DNA of 64,000 bases from an uncultured Myxococcales bacterium (GTDB lineage: Bacteria > Myxococcota_A > UBA9042 > DTJE01): positions 1 through 64,000 of the forward strand of contig CAIZWN010000035.1 in the NCBI GenBank assembly GCA_903936705.1, in the 5' to 3' direction. The notes beneath the pieces were generated by a model. That model ran no database searches, was not told the origin of the DNA, and was given only the letters and a program-made list of their open reading frames with translations. Both the position numbers and the translations under genes were made by a program. Numbering within the stretch: position 1 is the stretch's first letter; each line of letters starts with the position of its first letter. This document shows positions 45,368-54,404 of this stretch, in pieces.

Positions 45368-46048
45368 ATGGCACGCGTAGCATTCGTTCCTGTTCTGTTT
45401 GTAATTCTTGTGGCTTTACCTTCCTGTTACACCCAGCACAAGTCTGCAAGTCTTTCCGCGGATTGCGGAAACCGCAGGATCGGGGTGCTGGTCCTGGACG
45501 ACAACCAGCGCCCAATGAACAGCCCGCTCACTCATGTCTACGATGCCTTGAACATCTCGGGTTTCCAACCGGTTCTTCTGAACGAAATGGCATCAAAGGC
45601 TCTTCTTCAGGAACTGAAGTCAACAAGCTTGGTTGTTTCGTACTCGGCCGGTGTCTTGAAGGCAACGAGCAAGGCAGAAGTGAAGCTTGATCGGCTTGTT
45701 GAGAACTTCTCGGGCCAGATGGGTTCTTCCGCCGTTGTAAGCGAGTCTGCGGCCGAGCTCAAGAGAATCGCGACCGAACTCAAGCTTGACCTGATCCTGC
45801 TGCTCACCAATACGTCCGTCAGCAACCTCGATTTTGACGCCACGGCCATAATCTTTCGTACCGACTCATTCAACATTCTCGCCTCCTGGTCCATGCGACG
45901 GTCCGGTCATACGGCAGGCCTAGCGGTCGGAGCCATGTTCACTTGGGGCCTTGCAGGATTCGGGTTCATAGGCGCGGAAAGCAAGTCAATGGCGCTTCTG
46001 ATGGACAAGGTCGCAGAGAATGTTCGAGGCTTTCGGTGTTCACGCTGA
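45368..46048 (+). CDS. Lipoprotein of unknown function
   Basis: A 226-residue protein with a clear GGTGGAGGTC ribosome site before the ATG, a signal peptide and lipobox LPSC. The body starts CGNRRIGVLVLDDNQ and alternates strands and helices (SKALLQELKSTSLVVSYSAG, ELKRIATELKLDLILLLTN), then a Gly-rich hydrophobic stretch (HTAGLAVGAMFTWGLAGFGFIG). No family was recognised. Base composition is visibly less GC-rich than its neighbours, which suits recent arrival next to tRNA-Phe. Confidence 0.7.
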   Translation: MARVAFVPVLFVILVALPSCYTQHKSASLSADCGNRRIGVLVLDDNQRPMNSPLTHVYDALNISGFQPVLLNEMASKALLQELKSTSLVVSYSAGVLKATSKAEVKLDRLVENFSGQMGSSAVVSESAAELKRIATELKLDLILLLTNTSVSNLDFDATAIIFRTDSFNILASWSMRRSGHTAGLAVGAMFTWGLAGFGFIGAESKSMALLMDKVAENVRGFRCSR

Positions 46049-46258
46049 TTCACCCTAATTCGCCGCTGAACCACACCACACCGGATGACATGATTGCCAA
46101 GGAAGATCGTTTCATGGCTGCAATTTCTTGGGGTGTGCCCGAATTTGTGCCGTTTGCTACCCGGTTGCTACCCCGATAGGGCCTAAAACGGCCCAATTCA
46201 GGCTAGGCGACAGACTTGCCGCGTCAGCGGCTTAGTCTTGAATTTATTGGGGTTTTCT

Positions 46259-46334
<76 letters not shown>

Positions 46335-46354
46335 GTAGTCGTCAAGGCGGGTGT

Positions 46355-46383
46355 TTTTAACGCAGAGGCTGACCGGGTGTCAA
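46355..46383 (-). promoter_or_regulatory. Promoter of tRNA-Phe
   Basis: TTGACA (46383-46378), a 17 nt spacer and TTAAAA (46360-46355) on the minus strand lie immediately upstream of tRNA-Phe. Confidence 0.6.
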
Positions 46384-46405
46384 TACCAAAGTTCAAAAAG
46401 CCATC

Positions 46406-46434
46406 TTGAACCATTGGGGCCGGACGTGTAGAAT
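46406..46434 (+). promoter_or_regulatory. Promoter of tRNA-Pro
   Basis: TTGAAC (46406-46411), a 17 nt spacer and TAGAAT (46429-46434), ending 17 nt before tRNA-Pro. The tRNA-Phe and tRNA-Pro promoters diverge back to back in 80 bp. Confidence 0.65.
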
Positions 46435-46451
46435 CCGGGCGCTTTGGGAAC

Positions 46452-46525
46452 CGGGGAGTAGCGCAGCCTGGTAGCGCACCTGCTTTGGGAGCAGGACGTC
46501 GTCAGTTCGAATCTGGCCTCCCCGA
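46452..46525 (+). tRNA. tRNA-Pro (TGG anticodon)
   Basis: Acceptor CGGGGAG pairs with CTCCCCG; anticodon stem CCTGC/GCAGG holds loop TTTGGGA (anticodon TGG); the T loop is AGTTCGAATCT. CCA is not encoded. Confidence 0.96.
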
Positions 46526-46602
46526 CTTGATTTCAATAACTTACGCGAAGGTTGATGGGGCTGCCTTCCCTCATCGAACCTGGCATGTTTCAGCCTGTCC
46601 GA

Positions 46603-46630
46603 TTGCCTATCAACGCTAATCCGATATAAT
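46603..46630 (+). promoter_or_regulatory. Promoter of the cation efflux gene
   Basis: TTGCCT (46603-46608), a 16 nt spacer and perfect TATAAT (46625-46630). The leader before the GTG at 46655 is short and contains AGGA. Confidence 0.65.
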
Positions 46631-46654
46631 TTCTCCGCGTTTGTAGGAAATGAC

Positions 46655-47578
46655 GTGGGCACCAACGACATTCATCACGGGCACGAGGGACAGGATCTTG
46701 CGGGCTGCCACGGAATGAAGACCGGGCAAAGACTCGGAGCCACGCTTGGAATAATCCTGCTGTACATGGCAGTCGAGGTTGCCGGCGGTATATGGACCGG
46801 GTCGCTGGCCCTGCTGTCCGACGCCGGACACATGGCGTCGGATGCGGCGGCACTTGGCCTGTCCCTTTTTGCCTTGTGGATAGCCCAGCGCCCGCCGACA
46901 CCTCACCGCACGTTCGGCTACTACCGCGCCGAGATTCTGGCCGCACTGGTCAACGCAGCGGCACTATTCGCCGTGGCGGTCCTGGTCATCATAGCCGCCG
47001 TTGAACGGTTGCAGGCACCCAGGATGGTCATGGGCGGACCCATGCTGGCGATCGCGACCGGCGGCCTTCTTGTCAACCTTGCTGGCCTGGCTTTACTGCA
47101 CGGCGTAAGAGGCCAAAGCCTGAATATTCGTGGCGCATTCCTTCACTTGCTGGGAGACACCCTTGGCAGTCTGGGCGCCATGTTGTCGGGCGCTGCCATC
47201 CTGGGCCCGGGTTGGACTTGGGCTGATCCTGTCGCATCGATCGTGATCGCGACACTGATCGTGTTCTCGGCATGGCGACTGCTGAAGGACGCATTATCCG
47301 TGCTGATGGAGGGAACGCCCGCCCATGTCGATCCCGATCGCCTGCGCACGGCGATCCAGGAAGTGCCAGGTGTCTGCGAGATCCATGATCTGCACATCTG
47401 GACCATAGGCAGTGGCCTGCACAGCCTGTCGTGCCACGTTCTAGCGGATCGCTCCCGCCCCTACGAAGACCTGCTGGCTGGCATCCGCAGCGTTGTGGCG
47501 GCATCCAATATCGGCCACGTGACAATCCAGATCGAATCCCGGAATTGCGGACTGGACTGCCAGGCCCCCCCCGGCTAG
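46655..47578 (+). CDS. Cation diffusion facilitator (CzcD/ZitB-like)
   Basis: A 307-residue inner-membrane metal/proton antiporter with six transmembrane helices and the metal site HMASDAAALG (His and Asp of the HxxxD helix) paired with LGDTLGSLGAM (LGDxxxS). A His-rich start (HHGHEG) and a cytoplasmic C-terminal domain (EVPGVCEIHDLHIWTIGSGLHSLSCHV) are typical of zinc or cadmium exporters. It starts with GTG behind AGGA and ends 4 nt inside the convergent MMPL gene's stop. Confidence 0.93.
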   Translation: MGTNDIHHGHEGQDLAGCHGMKTGQRLGATLGIILLYMAVEVAGGIWTGSLALLSDAGHMASDAAALGLSLFALWIAQRPPTPHRTFGYYRAEILAALVNAAALFAVAVLVIIAAVERLQAPRMVMGGPMLAIATGGLLVNLAGLALLHGVRGQSLNIRGAFLHLLGDTLGSLGAMLSGAAILGPGWTWADPVASIVIATLIVFSAWRLLKDALSVLMEGTPAHVDPDRLRTAIQEVPGVCEIHDLHIWTIGSGLHSLSCHVLADRSRPYEDLLAGIRSVVAASNIGHVTIQIESRNCGLDCQAPPG

Positions 47579-50058
47579 CCAGCCTTCGCGCGACTCATCA
47601 CGAACTTCGGGCGGAAGATCCAGATCAGCGTGGGCAGCAGCAGCAGCGAACCGATCATCGACATCGACATCCAGAACACCAGAAGAAGGCCCATGTCGGC
47701 CTGGAACCGCAGGAACGAGAACGTCCAGAACACGACGCCCGCAACCATCGTCATCGCGGTCACCACGACCGCCTTGCCCGACGTCGCCATTGCCGTGACT
47801 ATGGCCTCGGCCAGATCACCGCGGATACGAACCTCTTCCTCGATGCGACTGACTACGTACAGGCCGTAATCCACGCCTAATCCGACGCCAAGTGCCACGA
47901 TGGGCACCGTATTCACGTCAAGGCCTATGCCACGCAGGCCCATCAATGCGTATGTAAGATAGTTGGACACTACCAGTGGAATCATGAAGAACAGACCCGC
48001 CAGCACCGACCGATACGAGATCGCGCACACCAGGAACACCACCAGGAACGCCATCAGCGTAACCAGCGCCTCGGTGCGCATGACCACCTCGTTCACCGCC
48101 GACAGAAGTCCCGCGAACCCACCGGCCAGACGGAACCTGGCCCCCGGCTCGACCCGCGGACACTCGTCGCTCGCCCCAGCAACTGGCTTCTCGCCCTCCT
48201 CGGCAATCATACCGGCCTCGGCAGTCGCACCGGCATCGCCGCCAGCCGGCGGCGCCTTCTGGGCACACGCCTCGGCTGCAGCCAGGGCCGCCGGGTCGGC
48301 CATCTTCATCGGATTCGCCTCGACGAAGGCCCTCAGCTTCTCGACCACCTTTCGCAACGTCTCGCCCTTGTGGTCCTTCAAATAGATCGCGATGTTAGCG
48401 TTCCGGCTGTCAGGGGTCACGAAACGCGACAGGTCACCCGGCTCGCTGGCACCATAGATCATCTCGAGGAAGAAGCCCGACTCGCGACCGTCCGTCGGAG
48501 TCAGTTCCCACCTGGGATCGCCGCCATGCATCGCCCTTATGATCGGCGGGATCAAATCGCCAATCGACGAAGTGCCGCCTACCTCCGGCAGCAACGACAT
48601 CTCGCGCTGCAACATCTGTATCTTGGACAGAACGTCGGGACTCTTGATGGCGTTCCACGCCTGGCCTTCGACTATGACGTTCAGGATGTCGGTGTTGCCG
48701 AACTTGCGCCCGATCGCCTCGGTATCCTGGTTGTAAGTCGAGTCAGGCCACAGCATCGGCGTGCCTGGATAGACATCGCCGATCTGAACCGTCCGGGCCG
48801 CCAGGAAGCCGCCAATTCCAAGGACGACCGTGCCGGCCAGGATCGTCCACTTGCGCGGCCCGATGGAAAACCGACCTACGGCCGCCAGGAACCGCGCCAG
48901 GGGGCCCCATTCCGCCGATGGCAAACGCTTCGGCGGTGGCAGGTAGGACAGCAGCACCGGGTTGAAGACCAGGTCCGTGACTACGATGCTCATGCCCCAG
49001 AAGGCGCCCATCACGGCAAGCTTCTGCATCAGTGGAATAGGCGTCAGAAGCACTGCCAGCATCGCCAGCACGTCGGCCAGAATGCCTACGAACCCAGGCT
49101 CCCACAGCCCGGCCAGCGTCCTCTCGGCCGCCACCCGCGTGTTGGTCGAAATCACGTACTCCTCGTTATAGCGCTCGATCAACTGAACCGAATGCGACAA
49201 CGCTCGAGCACTTATGATGAATGGCACGACCAGGATCAGCGGATCGAAGTTGTATCCCAGCACCCCCATGAAGCCCAGCGACCAGACTGCACTAAGGACT
49301 GCCGTCAGCGTTGGGATCAGCACGCCACGCAGGTCCCGGAAATTGATCGCCAACAGCAGGATCATCGCAACAATTGTAGCGATGAACAGCCACGTCAACT
49401 GGTTGTAATGGTTCAGGATATACCCCAACATCACAGGACGACCGATGATGTGGACCTGAGTGTTGGCGTCCTCGACCTTTCCACCGATCTCATGGAGGCG
49501 CTGGTACACCTCCTTGACGTCCATCTGATCCTCGAAGAAACCTGCGACAATAAGCGCCGCCTTGTCGTCCTTTGCCACCAGCGACCCGTGAAGACGCGGG
49601 TTCGTGTGAACAAGGTCCTTCAGCGCCTGGATCCCTTCCTCTGTTCGCGGGATCTCGGGCCACATGATCGGCGAAGCCTGGAACCCGGCAGTCGAATCGA
49701 CCGTGATGTTCTTGACCTTCCGCTGCGCCAGCGACAGGACCTGGTAGTTGTTGATTCCGGGCAAAAGCTCCAGTTCCTTGGTGATACTGCGGATCTTCTC
49801 CAACACCGCCGTCTGGAAGATGTCCCCTTCCTTGACTTCGATGTCCATGATGACCGCGTTCGCACCACCGAAGACGTCCTGGAATTCCTTGTACGTCTCG
49901 ACAAACTCGTGGTCCTCGGGGAACAGGTCGATCAACTGGCTGGCGACCTTGACCTTGGGAATCTGCGTGGCAAACCCGGCGGTCACCACCACGGTCAGGA
50001 TCAGGAAAAACAGCCGATACTGCATGACGAACCGCGCAAGGCGGCCAGAGAAGTTCAT
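47575..50058 (-). CDS. MMPL/RND family transporter
   Basis: An 827-residue inner-membrane protein with the RND repeat plan: an N-terminal helix (LFFLILTVVVTAGF), a large periplasmic loop, about five helices (LFIATIVAMILLLAI onward), a second helix and loop, then five more helices (ALVTLMAFLVVFLVCAISY onward). It lacks MFP or outer-membrane channel partners. Relatives of this type export lipids and other hydrophobic compounds (HpnN-like), so a hydrophobic cargo is a reasonable inference. Its ATG overlaps the YCF48-like gene's stop (ATGA), and it is last in an operon with DUF1302 and DUF1329 genes. Confidence 0.9.
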   Translation of the reverse strand: MNFSGRLARFVMQYRLFFLILTVVVTAGFATQIPKVKVASQLIDLFPEDHEFVETYKEFQDVFGGANAVIMDIEVKEGDIFQTAVLEKIRSITKELELLPGINNYQVLSLAQRKVKNITVDSTAGFQASPIMWPEIPRTEEGIQALKDLVHTNPRLHGSLVAKDDKAALIVAGFFEDQMDVKEVYQRLHEIGGKVEDANTQVHIIGRPVMLGYILNHYNQLTWLFIATIVAMILLLAINFRDLRGVLIPTLTAVLSAVWSLGFMGVLGYNFDPLILVVPFIISARALSHSVQLIERYNEEYVISTNTRVAAERTLAGLWEPGFVGILADVLAMLAVLLTPIPLMQKLAVMGAFWGMSIVVTDLVFNPVLLSYLPPPKRLPSAEWGPLARFLAAVGRFSIGPRKWTILAGTVVLGIGGFLAARTVQIGDVYPGTPMLWPDSTYNQDTEAIGRKFGNTDILNVIVEGQAWNAIKSPDVLSKIQMLQREMSLLPEVGGTSSIGDLIPPIIRAMHGGDPRWELTPTDGRESGFFLEMIYGASEPGDLSRFVTPDSRNANIAIYLKDHKGETLRKVVEKLRAFVEANPMKMADPAALAAAEACAQKAPPAGGDAGATAEAGMIAEEGEKPVAGASDECPRVEPGARFRLAGGFAGLLSAVNEVVMRTEALVTLMAFLVVFLVCAISYRSVLAGLFFMIPLVVSNYLTYALMGLRGIGLDVNTVPIVALGVGLGVDYGLYVVSRIEEEVRIRGDLAEAIVTAMATSGKAVVVTAMTMVAGVVFWTFSFLRFQADMGLLLVFWMSMSMIGSLLLLPTLIWIFRPKFVMSRAKAG

Positions 50059-51017
50059 GGCTCACCCCATCGTTTCCAAGTCCGCCCGCCATCGGTCGTT
50101 CTCAAAACCAACGACCTCCCGCCAACCAGAAACCCCTTCCCATCCTGGCCAACCTGTGCGCCGCCCAACCAGAAGTGACTGGGCGCCTTCCATGCGACGA
50201 ACGGCCCCTGCGGCGCTTCGGCCGAAAGAAGTATCCCGCCGTTGCCGCTGACCAAGGTACGCGCCCCTGCTCCGGTGATGCGGAACAGGTGCTGTGTCGT
50301 CCCCGTCTCGACCGTCGAAAACGTCTTCCCGGCATCGGTGCTGAGAACCAGGACCCCGCCCGCACCGGCTGACATCACTGCACCACCCGGCAGGACCGCC
50401 ACGCCGAACAGGCTGTCATTGACCCCGCTTGAGACCGACTCCCACGTTACCCCGCCGTCACCGGTCCGGAAAATGGTCCCAAACTCGCCTACGACAATCG
50501 CCTCGGTCGACGAAATCATCGCCACGCCGTTCAGCGACGGGTCTTCTCCCTCGGGAGCCACCCTGACCGGCACCCACGTTGCACCGCCATCATCGGTTCG
50601 CATTGCCGTCGCGAAGTTTCCGACTGCCATGCCGTGAGTGGCATCGACAAAATCGATCGCAAGAATCGGCTCGGTCGTGGCAGTCGCCTGCTGAACCCAG
50701 GTTGCGCCACCATCCCTCGTGGCAAGAATCTTGCCGCCGCGGCCCGCGATCCAACCGGTCGACTCATTCACAAAGTCCACGGCAAAATAGGCCGACCTGT
50801 CTGGCTTGCCCTGGGACTCGAATGTCGCCCCGCCATCGCCCGAGTGCAGCACGGTCCCAGGAAAGCCCACGATCCACACGTGCTTGCCCTTGACCGCCAC
50901 ATCGAACAACGGATCGGCCGGCGCCACGCCCGGAAGACCCACGGCCGCCAGGGCCGGCGTAACAACAAGGATCACAACGATCCACGCCGCCAGGAACAGT
51001 GTTTGGCGGATACCCAT
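50055..51017 (-). CDS. YCF48/BNR-repeat periplasmic beta-propeller protein
   Basis: A 320-residue protein: signal peptide from the ATG at 51017 (AAGGAG 6 nt upstream), then repeated Asp-box/YCF48 blades with the D-GGATW motif (SGDGGATFE, TRDGGATWV, TDDGGATWV, TGDGGVTWE, TTDGGRTWK). These domains form propellers; YCF48 helps assemble photosystem II in cyanobacteria, but non-photosynthetic homologues next to RND transporters are of unknown function. It sits between the DUF1329 gene (66 nt) and the MMPL gene (overlap). Confidence 0.88.
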   Translation of the reverse strand: MGIRQTLFLAAWIVVILVVTPALAAVGLPGVAPADPLFDVAVKGKHVWIVGFPGTVLHSGDGGATFESQGKPDRSAYFAVDFVNESTGWIAGRGGKILATRDGGATWVQQATATTEPILAIDFVDATHGMAVGNFATAMRTDDGGATWVPVRVAPEGEDPSLNGVAMISSTEAIVVGEFGTIFRTGDGGVTWESVSSGVNDSLFGVAVLPGGAVMSAGAGGVLVLSTDAGKTFSTVETGTTQHLFRITGAGARTLVSGNGGILLSAEAPQGPFVAWKAPSHFWLGGAQVGQDGKGFLVGGRSLVLRTTDGGRTWKRWGEP

Positions 51018-51083
51018 GCCAATCTCCTTGCAAGAAGCGATTCGTTGATTCAAGACTCGCGGGAAAATATCACAAGCGACCGA

Positions 51084-52379
51084 CTATTTCCCCATCTTCT
51101 GCAGATTTGACAGGGAGAACTGGGCAGGGTCCAAACCCTTGTTCGCGAAAGCGTTATAGGATGGGAACGCCGTCGCGTGTTCGGCCTGCAAGTCGATCGT
51201 CAGCGAGGTGCCGATCGGTGGCGGGTACTTGTCCATGTCAGGACATTCGTTATAGGCGTTGAAGATCACCTTCCACAGCTTGCCCTTCTTGTCGTAGGTC
51301 TCCTTGAACGGGATGTAGAAGGTATCGGCGTCGAAATAGAACACCATCTTGCTGTATGGATAGTCCTTGAACTTGGGAATGGCTTCGACCACGTAGACGG
51401 CCCGCGGCTCCCACTTGGCCTTGAAGTTCCAATGCGGCGGGGTCTTGAAGTCAAACGTGCGGTCCCGGCCTTCCTTGCCAGCCTGAATGGCTGAGTGCAT
51501 CGGCGCCAGGATGGTGGTCTTCTTGATCAGTTTCCAGCTCATCCACTCGGGGTAGCCCATGAACCCACGAACGTCCTCGTAGAGCATGTCCGTACTGTTC
51601 CAGGCGTCACCACGCGTTCCGAAGGACGCCTTCATCGTGCGGCGCATGGTCGGGATATAGATCCAACCCTCCTGGTCCTTGGGCTCGACATAACGAGAGT
51701 ACAACGCGCCAAAACCGGCTTTGTCGTACGGCTCGATCGCCCAGGTCATGGAGGTGTACTGGACGTTCTTCTTCTGGAATTCGGGAATATGGGGCTTGGG
51801 CGCCAAATCGGTGCGGAACATCGCGCGGATGATGTACAGCCAACGCCACTCCTCCGACCGCTCGACACCGCTCTTTGCGCTGATCCAGTAGACGCCGTAA
51901 TGGAAACCACCGTCATCGCCGTTGTATGAATACTGGTAGTTCCACGCGACCTCGATGCCGCTCTGTGGGTCTGGGAACGGCAGTCCAGCCGAGTACCCGG
52001 TAAGACCCAGCTTTCGCGGATTGTCGCCGGAGTCGATCAGCGTCGCCTGGTTCGCGTACTTGTTGGAAGCCTCGATATAACCGACGGACGGATGGATCGG
52101 CTTGTACTTCGTGGTCCACATCTTCAGACCGTATTTTTCCAGCAGCAGGCCCAGCGCAGCCGGTATGTATTTCTCCCACTTCTTGTAGTTCGTGCCGTCC
52201 AGAACATCACCGGCAGTGTACCCGGCCAGATCGGGCGCAAAGCCGACGGCTTCGGTCCAATTGTCCTTCGTCAGGGTAACGCCTGACTTCAACTTCGCGG
52301 ATGCTCCACCGGCAGTAAAGACCAGCGCCGTCGCCAGCACCACGGCCATCCCACGCGTCATGCGCCCAGCTTCCATCAT
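51084..52379 (-). CDS. DUF1329 (LolA/LolB-fold) periplasmic protein
   Basis: A 431-residue secreted protein, start ATG at 52379 with AAGGAG 4-5 nt upstream, signal peptide to ASA. It has the family's characteristic aromatic beta-rich body (GYPEWMSWKLIKKTTILAPMH, YVVEAIPKFKDYPYSKMVFYFDADTFYIPFKETYDKKGKLWKV). DUF1329 proteins are structurally related to lipoprotein-carrier folds and are usually encoded with DUF1302 outer-membrane proteins. This one lies 66 nt downstream of such a gene. A shuttle for hydrophobic material across the periplasm is inferred. Confidence 0.88.
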   Translation of the reverse strand: MMEAGRMTRGMAVVLATALVFTAGGASAKLKSGVTLTKDNWTEAVGFAPDLAGYTAGDVLDGTNYKKWEKYIPAALGLLLEKYGLKMWTTKYKPIHPSVGYIEASNKYANQATLIDSGDNPRKLGLTGYSAGLPFPDPQSGIEVAWNYQYSYNGDDGGFHYGVYWISAKSGVERSEEWRWLYIIRAMFRTDLAPKPHIPEFQKKNVQYTSMTWAIEPYDKAGFGALYSRYVEPKDQEGWIYIPTMRRTMKASFGTRGDAWNSTDMLYEDVRGFMGYPEWMSWKLIKKTTILAPMHSAIQAGKEGRDRTFDFKTPPHWNFKAKWEPRAVYVVEAIPKFKDYPYSKMVFYFDADTFYIPFKETYDKKGKLWKVIFNAYNECPDMDKYPPPIGTSLTIDLQAEHATAFPSYNAFANKGLDPAQFSLSNLQKMGK

Positions 52380-52445
52380 CGTCTCCTTCATTCCAGGCCC
52401 GGACTGGTTGAAACCCCACACCCGGGCAAATCCATAAAGGTCGCC

Positions 52446-54323
52446 CTAGAACTGGTAACGGACCCGGACGTTCACCTCGTCGCGATCACGGAACATGCCC
52501 AATCCCTTGTAGGGATTGTCCCCGAAGAACTGGTTCACGGCCATAAGGATGCGCCAATGGTTGCCAATGGCTACATCCAACTGCAGGCTCATGAAGCCTC
52601 CATTACCGGGAAGCCATGCGCCCAGGATGCGAGGGGTCAGCATCCCGTGCAGGTAGGACGTGAACAGCGCACCGACCAGGCGGAAGGAATGCTCCTGCGC
52701 CTGCGTGCTGTCGTACCCAGGAATCTCGAGTATTGAATCGCCTCCGTGAGTCTTGCCATACGCATCCACCCAGTGACGCTGGTAGTCAGCGATCCACGTG
52801 TGCATGAACTGCAAGACGAACATGAAGGACTGCTCGGGGTTCAGTACCCGTATCCTGGTCGGCCGCTGCAACGTCAGCGCCCACGAGAAAACCTTGCGCT
52901 TGGGCTGGTCGAAGAAGAGCACCGTCCCCTTGGGTCCCACGAGATCCTCGGCAACCTCTGGCGATGCCGCGATACGCTTGGTCAACGAATTTACCGGGAA
53001 GGTGCGGTCAGGCTCGAAAGCGGCCTCCAGTTTCACGTTCATGGTCACCGGACTGGGGATGGTAGTTTCCAGCGATGCGCCCACGATGTGCTGGCGCGGG
53101 AAGCCCAGATAGACGTCATACCCCTGGGTCCCCGAGTTGAAAGGTATCGCCACAAAGTTCGGAATCGGCGGACTCTGGACATGGTTCCAGAAATAGGCCA
53201 GCGTGTACGTGAAGTTGCCAGCCTCGCCACGCCAGCGTGCGCCCACACGGCTGTTTCGAACATCGCGCCCGGGGTACTGGAAGATCTTCTGGTTGATCGC
53301 CAGCGGATGAACCGAAGCGTCTCCCTGCTGGGGCGTCGGAGGCAGGCCCCACGCCCCTACAAAGGTCAGTGGCACCGTCACGGTGTCCTCGGGATTGTCC
53401 AGCATCGGCACCCAGACAGCCTCCAGCGACCCCTGCATCGCGGGAATTTCCAGTTGCGCCTTCAGCATCCACTGGGGAATGCGCTGATCCTCGTACGACT
53501 CCAGCGCACCAAAGTGCCAGGTGCTGTTGGTCGGATTGATCACGTCCAGCAGCCGGAACTGTCCAGTTTCGCCCCACGATACCTGCTGGCGGCCGACCCG
53601 GAAGTTCAACAGCTTGTGTGCCTCGATATCGACGTACAACTCGCGGATGGCCAACTCGTTGTAGTAACGGTCACGCACCCACTGGCGCCGCTTCTTGTCC
53701 TCGCCAAGATAGCCCGCCCCCGGTACCTGGGCATCGCGGTCCGACGGCAGTTCCGAGCTGAGCACTCCGCGCAGGATCGTGTGCAGCGCAATCCACTTCG
53801 TCGGCTGCCAGTCGGCCTCGATCTGCAGTGTATTTCGCAGCATCGACATCTGACCGAGCTTGCCACCGTGGTCCGTGGGATACGTCTTGTTGGCCTTCTC
53901 ATCAACCTCGTAGCGATTCTTTTCCCAGCCGAAGAAGACTCCGAACTGGCTCTGAATGTATCCGTTGATCTGGAATTTGGAGGCCTCCGCTGCCCCGCCT
54001 TCTGCACCGCTTGCGCCACCACCACCGGAGGCAAACGGATCACCCCCGGCCGCTGCCGCTGCGCTGTCGGACACAGGCTCGGGAAACGGCTCGCTGTACT
54101 CGGGTTCGGCGCCACCATCCTTGGCAGATGCCTCTGCATCCGATGCCACAGGCACTTCGACACCCGTCCCGGCGGGGGGCTGCGGCTCGACCGTAGGCAC
54201 CGCAGACCCGGGCGCTTGCGCACCACTGGCCACTGCAGGCATCGATCCGGCCACAAGCACAAACGCGGCCGCGAGGGCCGCCAAAATACCGGAGACAGAG
54301 AAGGGACGCGACTGGCCGTGCAC
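52446..54323 (-). CDS. DUF1302 outer-membrane beta-barrel protein
   Basis: A 625-residue protein. The GTG at 54323 has GGAGG 6 nt upstream. A signal peptide and a 100-residue Ala/Pro/Gly-rich linker precede the barrel, which begins near INGYIQSQFGVFFG. It contains ELYVDIEAHKLLNFRVGRQQVSWGETGQFRLLDVINP, the DUF1302 signature, and many alternating strands ending in RYQF, the outer-membrane C-terminal Phe. It heads the DUF1302-DUF1329-YCF48-MMPL operon. Confidence 0.9.
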   Translation of the reverse strand: MHGQSRPFSVSGILAALAAAFVLVAGSMPAVASGAQAPGSAVPTVEPQPPAGTGVEVPVASDAEASAKDGGAEPEYSEPFPEPVSDSAAAAAGGDPFASGGGGASGAEGGAAEASKFQINGYIQSQFGVFFGWEKNRYEVDEKANKTYPTDHGGKLGQMSMLRNTLQIEADWQPTKWIALHTILRGVLSSELPSDRDAQVPGAGYLGEDKKRRQWVRDRYYNELAIRELYVDIEAHKLLNFRVGRQQVSWGETGQFRLLDVINPTNSTWHFGALESYEDQRIPQWMLKAQLEIPAMQGSLEAVWVPMLDNPEDTVTVPLTFVGAWGLPPTPQQGDASVHPLAINQKIFQYPGRDVRNSRVGARWRGEAGNFTYTLAYFWNHVQSPPIPNFVAIPFNSGTQGYDVYLGFPRQHIVGASLETTIPSPVTMNVKLEAAFEPDRTFPVNSLTKRIAASPEVAEDLVGPKGTVLFFDQPKRKVFSWALTLQRPTRIRVLNPEQSFMFVLQFMHTWIADYQRHWVDAYGKTHGGDSILEIPGYDSTQAQEHSFRLVGALFTSYLHGMLTPRILGAWLPGNGGFMSLQLDVAIGNHWRILMAVNQFFGDNPYKGLGMFRDRDEVNVRVRYQF

Positions 54324-54404
54324 GTTCGCCTCCAGGCAAGAAGATCACGCCGGGGCGCGAGACATCAACAGCCCCGCGCCCCGGCGATCAGGTTCTCGAA
54401 AACA

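Noticed and set aside
46165-46184. GGGCC-TAAAAC-GGCCC hairpin near tRNA-Phe
   Set aside because: A five-base stem without a T-tract was judged too weak to call a terminator.
43963-46258. tRNA-Phe 3' end duplication marking an integrated island
   Set aside because: No copy of the tRNA-Phe terminal sequence was found in the islet, and no integrase is present.
51084-52421. Earlier start of the DUF1329 protein at 52421
   Set aside because: The ATG at 52379 has AAGGAG and starts the signal peptide; the extra residues do not.
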